Origin: Lysobacter sp. K5869 | GTDB taxonomy: Bacteria; Pseudomonadota; Gammaproteobacteria; Xanthomonadales; Xanthomonadaceae | Assembly (NCBI RefSeq): GCF_018847975.1 | Contig: NZ_CP072597.1 | Span: forward strand, 1,302,001-1,366,000 | DNA: 64,000 nt | Reading direction: 5' to 3' | Shown: positions 60,498 through 64,000 of the stretch, in pieces | Position numbering within the stretch: position 1 is the stretch's first letter | Layout: the number at the start of each line of letters is the position of its first letter | Made by a program: the position numbers and the translations under genes | The notes under the pieces: generated by a model | What the model was told of the DNA's origin: nothing | The model's input: the letters and a program-made list of their open reading frames with translations, nothing else | Databases searched by the model: none

Positions 60498-62402
60498 TTA
60501 CGAATTCTTGCTTGGGCCGTGTGCATCGTGCGCGAAGTCGCGGTTCGCGCCGTCGCCGGGCGCCAGCGACAGCCAGGTCAGCCGCCACGCGCCGTCGCTG
60601 CGGCCGCCGGCGCGGTAATACGGCTCGAAGGTCAGCGGTGCGCGATAGCCCAGACGCAGCTCCAGCCGCGGTGGCGCGTCGCCGGCCGGCGGCGACCAGC
60701 GCAGCCAGTCGGATTCGGGCGCGTCGGGCAGGCGCACGGTCTCTTCGGTCTTGAAGCCGTCGATGAGGCCGGTGGCGTAGACCAGCGGCCCGCAGGTGAA
60801 GCCGAGATAGGCGTGGCGCAGCACTTCCTGCGCGACCGGACTGCCGTCGGGCGCGCGCGACTCCTGCACGTTGCGATTGAGCGCGACATGGGCGCGCGGA
60901 CGCATCGGCAGGCGGAGGATCAGTTCGTCGCCTTCGCGCCATTCGCGTTCGACGGCGAAGTAGTCGCCCGCCGCGGGTTCGCCCTCGACCGGCGAGCCGT
61001 TCACGGCGACGCCGGCCTCCTGCGCCCACGACGGAATGCGCAAGCGCAACGCGAAGCGCGCCGCGCGCTGCGGCGAAACCCGCAAGCGGATCTCGCCGTC
61101 GAACGGATACGCGGTGTCCTGCGCGAGCGTCAGCGCGCCCGCGAGCGGATGCGCGATGCGCGCCGACCCCGCGCCGTAGAGATTGACCGTGACAGCGCCG
61201 TCGTCGCCCAACGCGTACGCCACGCCCGGCAGTTCTTCCACCGCCATCGCGCCGCTGGACTTGCAGCAACGCCAATACGTGGTGTGCACGCGCCGCCCGT
61301 TCGGGAACACGTAGTAGCACCAGTCCTCGCCGTCCGGCGCCTGCGCGGCGAGCAGATCGTTGTAGGCCGAGCGTTCGATCTCCTCGGCATAGCGCGCCTC
61401 GCCGGTGATCGCCAGCAACTCGCGGTTGAGCTGGATCCAGGCCAGCGTCGAACAGGTTTCTACATACGCCTGCGGGCTGAACGAGCCCGGCGCGTTGAAC
61501 ACTTCGCGCGAACGATGGGCGACACCGCCCCACGGCCCGCCGCCGAGCGTGAGATGGCGTTCGCGGATGCTGCGCCACAGCGACTCGACCGCGCGCAGAT
61601 AATCGGCGTGGCCGCTGGCGCGATGCAGCTTGGCCAGCCCGACCAGATTCCAGGCGAGTTGATACGCCTTGCCGGTCGCGATCTCGGCCGCGTCGGCGCC
61701 GGCCAGCGCGCGGGTCAACAGCGCCAGCGGCGGATGCGCGTCGGCCTGCCCGAGCACGGTCAAGGCGAGGTCGAGGAAGACGCGGTCGCCGGTGGCGAAA
61801 TACAGTTCGACCGCCGGATCGAGCAGCACCGTCGCCGACAGGCCGAAGTGGTTGCCCAGGTCGGTGATGTCGATGTCGCCGCCGCTGAGCGTGCGCAGGC
61901 ACAGCTCGCCGATGCGGCGCGCGGCGTCGAGGTAGCGCGGTTCGGGGAAGTGCTTATGCGTTTCCAGCAGGCCGAGGATCAGATACGCGTGGGTCCAGAT
62001 GTCCCAGGTGCGAACGCTCGGCGCGCCGTCCCAGCTCACCGGTTTCGGCGGCTGTTTGCGCATGAAGCGTCGTTCGGGCGCGTAGGTGCCCAGATACCCG
62101 TCGGGTTCCTGCGTCGACACCAGAAAATCGGCGACGCGGCGCAGGTTGGCGAGCAAGCGCGCATCGCCGCTGCGCGCGGCGGCTTTGGCCGCGGCGCTGA
62201 GCCACTTGCCGGCGTGTTCGCCGTACCAATCGCCCTCGGTGTTGTGGCGACGGCGTTCCGGCGCGAACAGCGCGATCGCCGGGCTGGTCTCGTCGACGAT
62301 GAAATGCGACAAGCGGCCGCCGAGGTTGGCGTCGAGGGCGTCGCCGAGCGGGCCGCGCAGGACGATGCCGGCCGGGTCGAGCGCGGGGGCGTAATCGCGC
62401 AT
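60498..62402 (-). CDS. Glycoside hydrolase family 127 (beta-L-arabinofuranosidase-type)
   Basis: A 634-aa enzyme with the (alpha/alpha)6 barrel of GH127. The zinc-cysteine site of the family is complete: E315 and C317 in YVETCSTLAWIQ, C379 and C380 in YWRCCKSSGAMAVE. One Cys is the nucleophile. GKWLSAAAKAAARSGDARLL and DGYLGTYAPERRFMRKQP are further family blocks. There is no signal peptide, so it acts on imported oligosaccharides, probably beta-L-arabinofuranosides. The start at 62402 sits four bases after the upstream stop. Confidence 0.92.
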   Translation of the reverse strand: MRDYAPALDPAGIVLRGPLGDALDANLGGRLSHFIVDETSPAIALFAPERRRHNTEGDWYGEHAGKWLSAAAKAAARSGDARLLANLRRVADFLVSTQEPDGYLGTYAPERRFMRKQPPKPVSWDGAPSVRTWDIWTHAYLILGLLETHKHFPEPRYLDAARRIGELCLRTLSGGDIDITDLGNHFGLSATVLLDPAVELYFATGDRVFLDLALTVLGQADAHPPLALLTRALAGADAAEIATGKAYQLAWNLVGLAKLHRASGHADYLRAVESLWRSIRERHLTLGGGPWGGVAHRSREVFNAPGSFSPQAYVETCSTLAWIQLNRELLAITGEARYAEEIERSAYNDLLAAQAPDGEDWCYYVFPNGRRVHTTYWRCCKSSGAMAVEELPGVAYALGDDGAVTVNLYGAGSARIAHPLAGALTLAQDTAYPFDGEIRLRVSPQRAARFALRLRIPSWAQEAGVAVNGSPVEGEPAAGDYFAVEREWREGDELILRLPMRPRAHVALNRNVQESRAPDGSPVAQEVLRHAYLGFTCGPLVYATGLIDGFKTEETVRLPDAPESDWLRWSPPAGDAPPRLELRLGYRAPLTFEPYYRAGGRSDGAWRLTWLSLAPGDGANRDFAHDAHGPSKNS

Positions 62403-62406
62403 GCGC

Positions 62407-64000
62407 TTACTCCGCGCCCTGCGTGCTGTCCATGGCACAGCGGAAGCCGATGCAGGCCGAACGGTCCTTGCTCGGCGCCATCAGCAGCAGCTTGCCGTGC
62501 TGGTCGAGGCGATACGCCTGAGGGAAATACCAATGCGAGGTCTGCGGCTGGTACGAACTGCCGCCGCGCAGGATCGCCGCGCGGGTGTGGTCGTCGTGGT
62601 ACTCGTCGGTCCATTGCCAGACGTTGCCGACCAGATCGAGCACGCCGAACGGGCTGGCGCCGGCCGGGTGCGCGTCGACCGGATCCGGCGCGCGCACGCG
62701 ACGGTTGCGGTTCGGCGCGGGCGCGGCGTCGTCGCGCCAATCGTCGCCCCACGGGTAACGCCGGCCGTCGCCGCCTTGCGCGGCGTACTGCCATTCCCAC
62801 TCGCGCGGCAGGCGCTTGCCGGCCCATTGCGCGTAGGCGCGGGCGTCTTCGAGCGCGACCCAGGTGACCGGGCGATTTTCCCAGCCGGCGCGCGGCGCGC
62901 CGTCGACCCAGTCGCGCAGGTAGTTGTGCGCATCGCGCGGCGCGTAGCCGCTGGCGCGAACGAAGTCGAGGTATTGCGCGTTGGTGACCGGAGTGCGGTC
63001 GATGAAGTAGCGCGGCAGGCTCAGGCGGCGGCGGTGGTTGCGGCGCGCGCTGTTCTCCCACGGGTATTGCACGTCCACGCCCTCCCAGGTCTGGCCTTCG
63101 ATCTCGACGCCGCCGACGACGAAATCGAACTCGCCAGCGGGGATTTCGATCATCCCCTCCGGCGCCGCGGTCGCCGGCGCGGTCGGCGCGATCTCGACCA
63201 AGCGCTGCGGCAGCGACTTCCACTGCGCGCTGTACTCGCGCAGCGGCTTGGCCGACATCGCGCGCATCTTGCTCAGGAACGCATCGAGCCCGTCGCGCGT
63301 GGCGCCGGCGGGTAGAGCCAGCAACGCGCCGAAGCCGCGGCCTTCCAACGCGAACGCCAGCGTCGCGCGCTCGCCGTGCACGCGCGGCGTCAGTTCGGCG
63401 CCGTTCCACAGGTCGAAATAGCGCTGGCCGTCGATATGCGCCACTGAGATCAGCTCGCCGTCGACATCGAATTCGTTTCGATTCACCACGGTCCACACCG
63501 CCGCGCCTTCGTGCGCGAAGCGGCTGGCGAACACGCCGTGCTGCAGGGTGCGCGCATACGGCCGCCAATCGAGATCGACGAAGTGCGGCGCGAACTCGCG
63601 CTCGATGCCGGCGATGCGGCGCAAGGTCTCCGCGTCGCGGTCGGTGAGCTGGTTCCACACGCCCCAGATGTTCTCCCAAGCGTTGTAGCCGACGCCGTTG
63701 AAGAAGATGTATTGCAGGTCGTGGTTGCGGTCGCGGCCCCAGCGGTTTTCGTAGTTGATCATGTGCCGCGGTTCCAGCCACTTGAACTTGGCCACCGGCG
63801 GCACCGGTTCGTTCGGCGCCTTCTTGCCCCAGCTCTGCACGTTCCAGATCAGCGCTTCCTCGGCGCTGATGGTCGATTCGGGCTGCAGCACCACCGGATT
63901 TCCGGCGGCGTCGCAGGCGTCGAAGAACGCGCGCGGCACGCCGTTGTAGGTGTCGCCGTTGATGCCGTCGGCGCCGACCGCCTTGGCCAGTTCGGCCACC
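62407..64000 (-). CDS. Glycosidase-like protein with C-terminal FGE-like domain, partial
   Basis: The gene runs off the window; the frame is open for over 530 codons and the GTG at 63999 is likely internal. The first 290 visible residues (GADGINGDTYNGVPRAFFDA, YIFFNGVGYNAWENIWG, then a beta-sandwich-like LYLALPAG block) resemble the end of a TIM-barrel glycosidase. From about residue 300 is a formylglycine-generating-enzyme-like domain (IPAGEFDFVVGGVEIEG, GNVWQWTDEYHDDHTRAAIL, IGFRCAMDS). The paired catalytic cysteines of true FGE are not present. It is coupled to the GH127 gene, so a glycan role is likely. Confidence 0.8.
   Translation of the reverse strand, partial: VAELAKAVGADGINGDTYNGVPRAFFDACDAAGNPVVLQPESTISAEEALIWNVQSWGKKAPNEPVPPVAKFKWLEPRHMINYENRWGRDRNHDLQYIFFNGVGYNAWENIWGVWNQLTDRDAETLRRIAGIEREFAPHFVDLDWRPYARTLQHGVFASRFAHEGAAVWTVVNRNEFDVDGELISVAHIDGQRYFDLWNGAELTPRVHGERATLAFALEGRGFGALLALPAGATRDGLDAFLSKMRAMSAKPLREYSAQWKSLPQRLVEIAPTAPATAAPEGMIEIPAGEFDFVVGGVEIEGQTWEGVDVQYPWENSARRNHRRRLSLPRYFIDRTPVTNAQYLDFVRASGYAPRDAHNYLRDWVDGAPRAGWENRPVTWVALEDARAYAQWAGKRLPREWEWQYAAQGGDGRRYPWGDDWRDDAAPAPNRNRRVRAPDPVDAHPAGASPFGVLDLVGNVWQWTDEYHDDHTRAAILRGGSSYQPQTSHWYFPQAYRLDQHGKLLLMAPSKDRSACIGFRCAMDSTQGAE

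Noticed and set aside
62407..63100. Formylglycine-generating enzyme activity
   Set aside because: The domain resemblance is clear, but the cysteine pair needed for catalysis is absent and no sulfatase lies nearby.

Overview
The window is high-GC gammaproteobacterial chromosome, most like the Xanthomonadaceae and probably Lysobacter. This is inferred from gene content: an OleA close to the Xanthomonas campestris protein, a TonB-dependent receptor, a lysyl-endopeptidase-like secreted protease, and many dispersed palindromic elements of the 'TGTAGGAGCGGCGCAAGCCGCGACC' and 'GTCATCCCCGCGAAGGCGGG' kinds. I see no rRNA, tRNA, CRISPR array, insertion sequence or prophage. Nearly all coding space can be assigned. 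Long open frames antisense to real genes are a GC effect and are left out.

Layout. 1-4.5 kb: the 5' part of an MFS exporter with a SoxR-box-like promoter, a small hypothetical gene, a GT4 glycosyltransferase, an ArsR-type regulator, then repeats and non-coding DNA. 4.5-15 kb: a TonB-dependent receptor, a CrbR/ErdR-type response regulator, a three-gene DUF2167 membrane operon, a DUF1080 protein and a CrbS/MxtR-type transporter-sensor kinase. 15-19 kb: a secreted serine protease, rpmB-rpmG and a GFA-domain protein. 18.6-25.6 kb: a GT2/LABN sugar-lipid pair, a UDP-glucuronate-epimerase-like gene, small proteins, parA-parB, rsmG and a phosphopantetheinyl transferase. 25.7-34.2 kb: an adenylate-forming enzyme, a GlsB/YeaQ protein, exonuclease III, and three paralogous membrane proteins around an aldehyde dehydrogenase.

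34.3-42.4 kb: a gamma carbonic anhydrase, then seven tightly packed genes (RDD, RDD, SpoIIM-like, DUF4129, DUF4350, MoxR ATPase, DUF58), six of the junctions overlapping by 1-4 bases. This is a MoxR-type ATPase with membrane partners. 42.5-48.4 kb: trmL, an M16 double-domain peptidase, a DUF4156 lipoprotein, oleA and a small cytosolic protein. 48.6-59 kb: a one-direction locus of DUF2170 (YjfI-like, with a putative N-terminal DNA-binding segment), PspA/IM30, a YqiJ-like OB-fold membrane protein, flotillin, a 1786-residue DUF3686 AAA+ ATPase and a single-HKD PLD-family protein. Its promoter lies under a perfect 11-bp inverted repeat. This looks like a membrane-surveillance or repair system and is the most attractive target here. 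59.2-64 kb: a class III CoA-transferase, a GH127 glycosidase and the 3' part of a gene joining a glycosidase-like region to a formylglycine-enzyme-like domain.

Regulation is suggested by dyads before the MFS gene, the glycosyltransferase, the ArsR gene and the DUF2170-PspA locus. At least two genes (gamma carbonic anhydrase and DUF2170) look as if they are transcribed without a leader.
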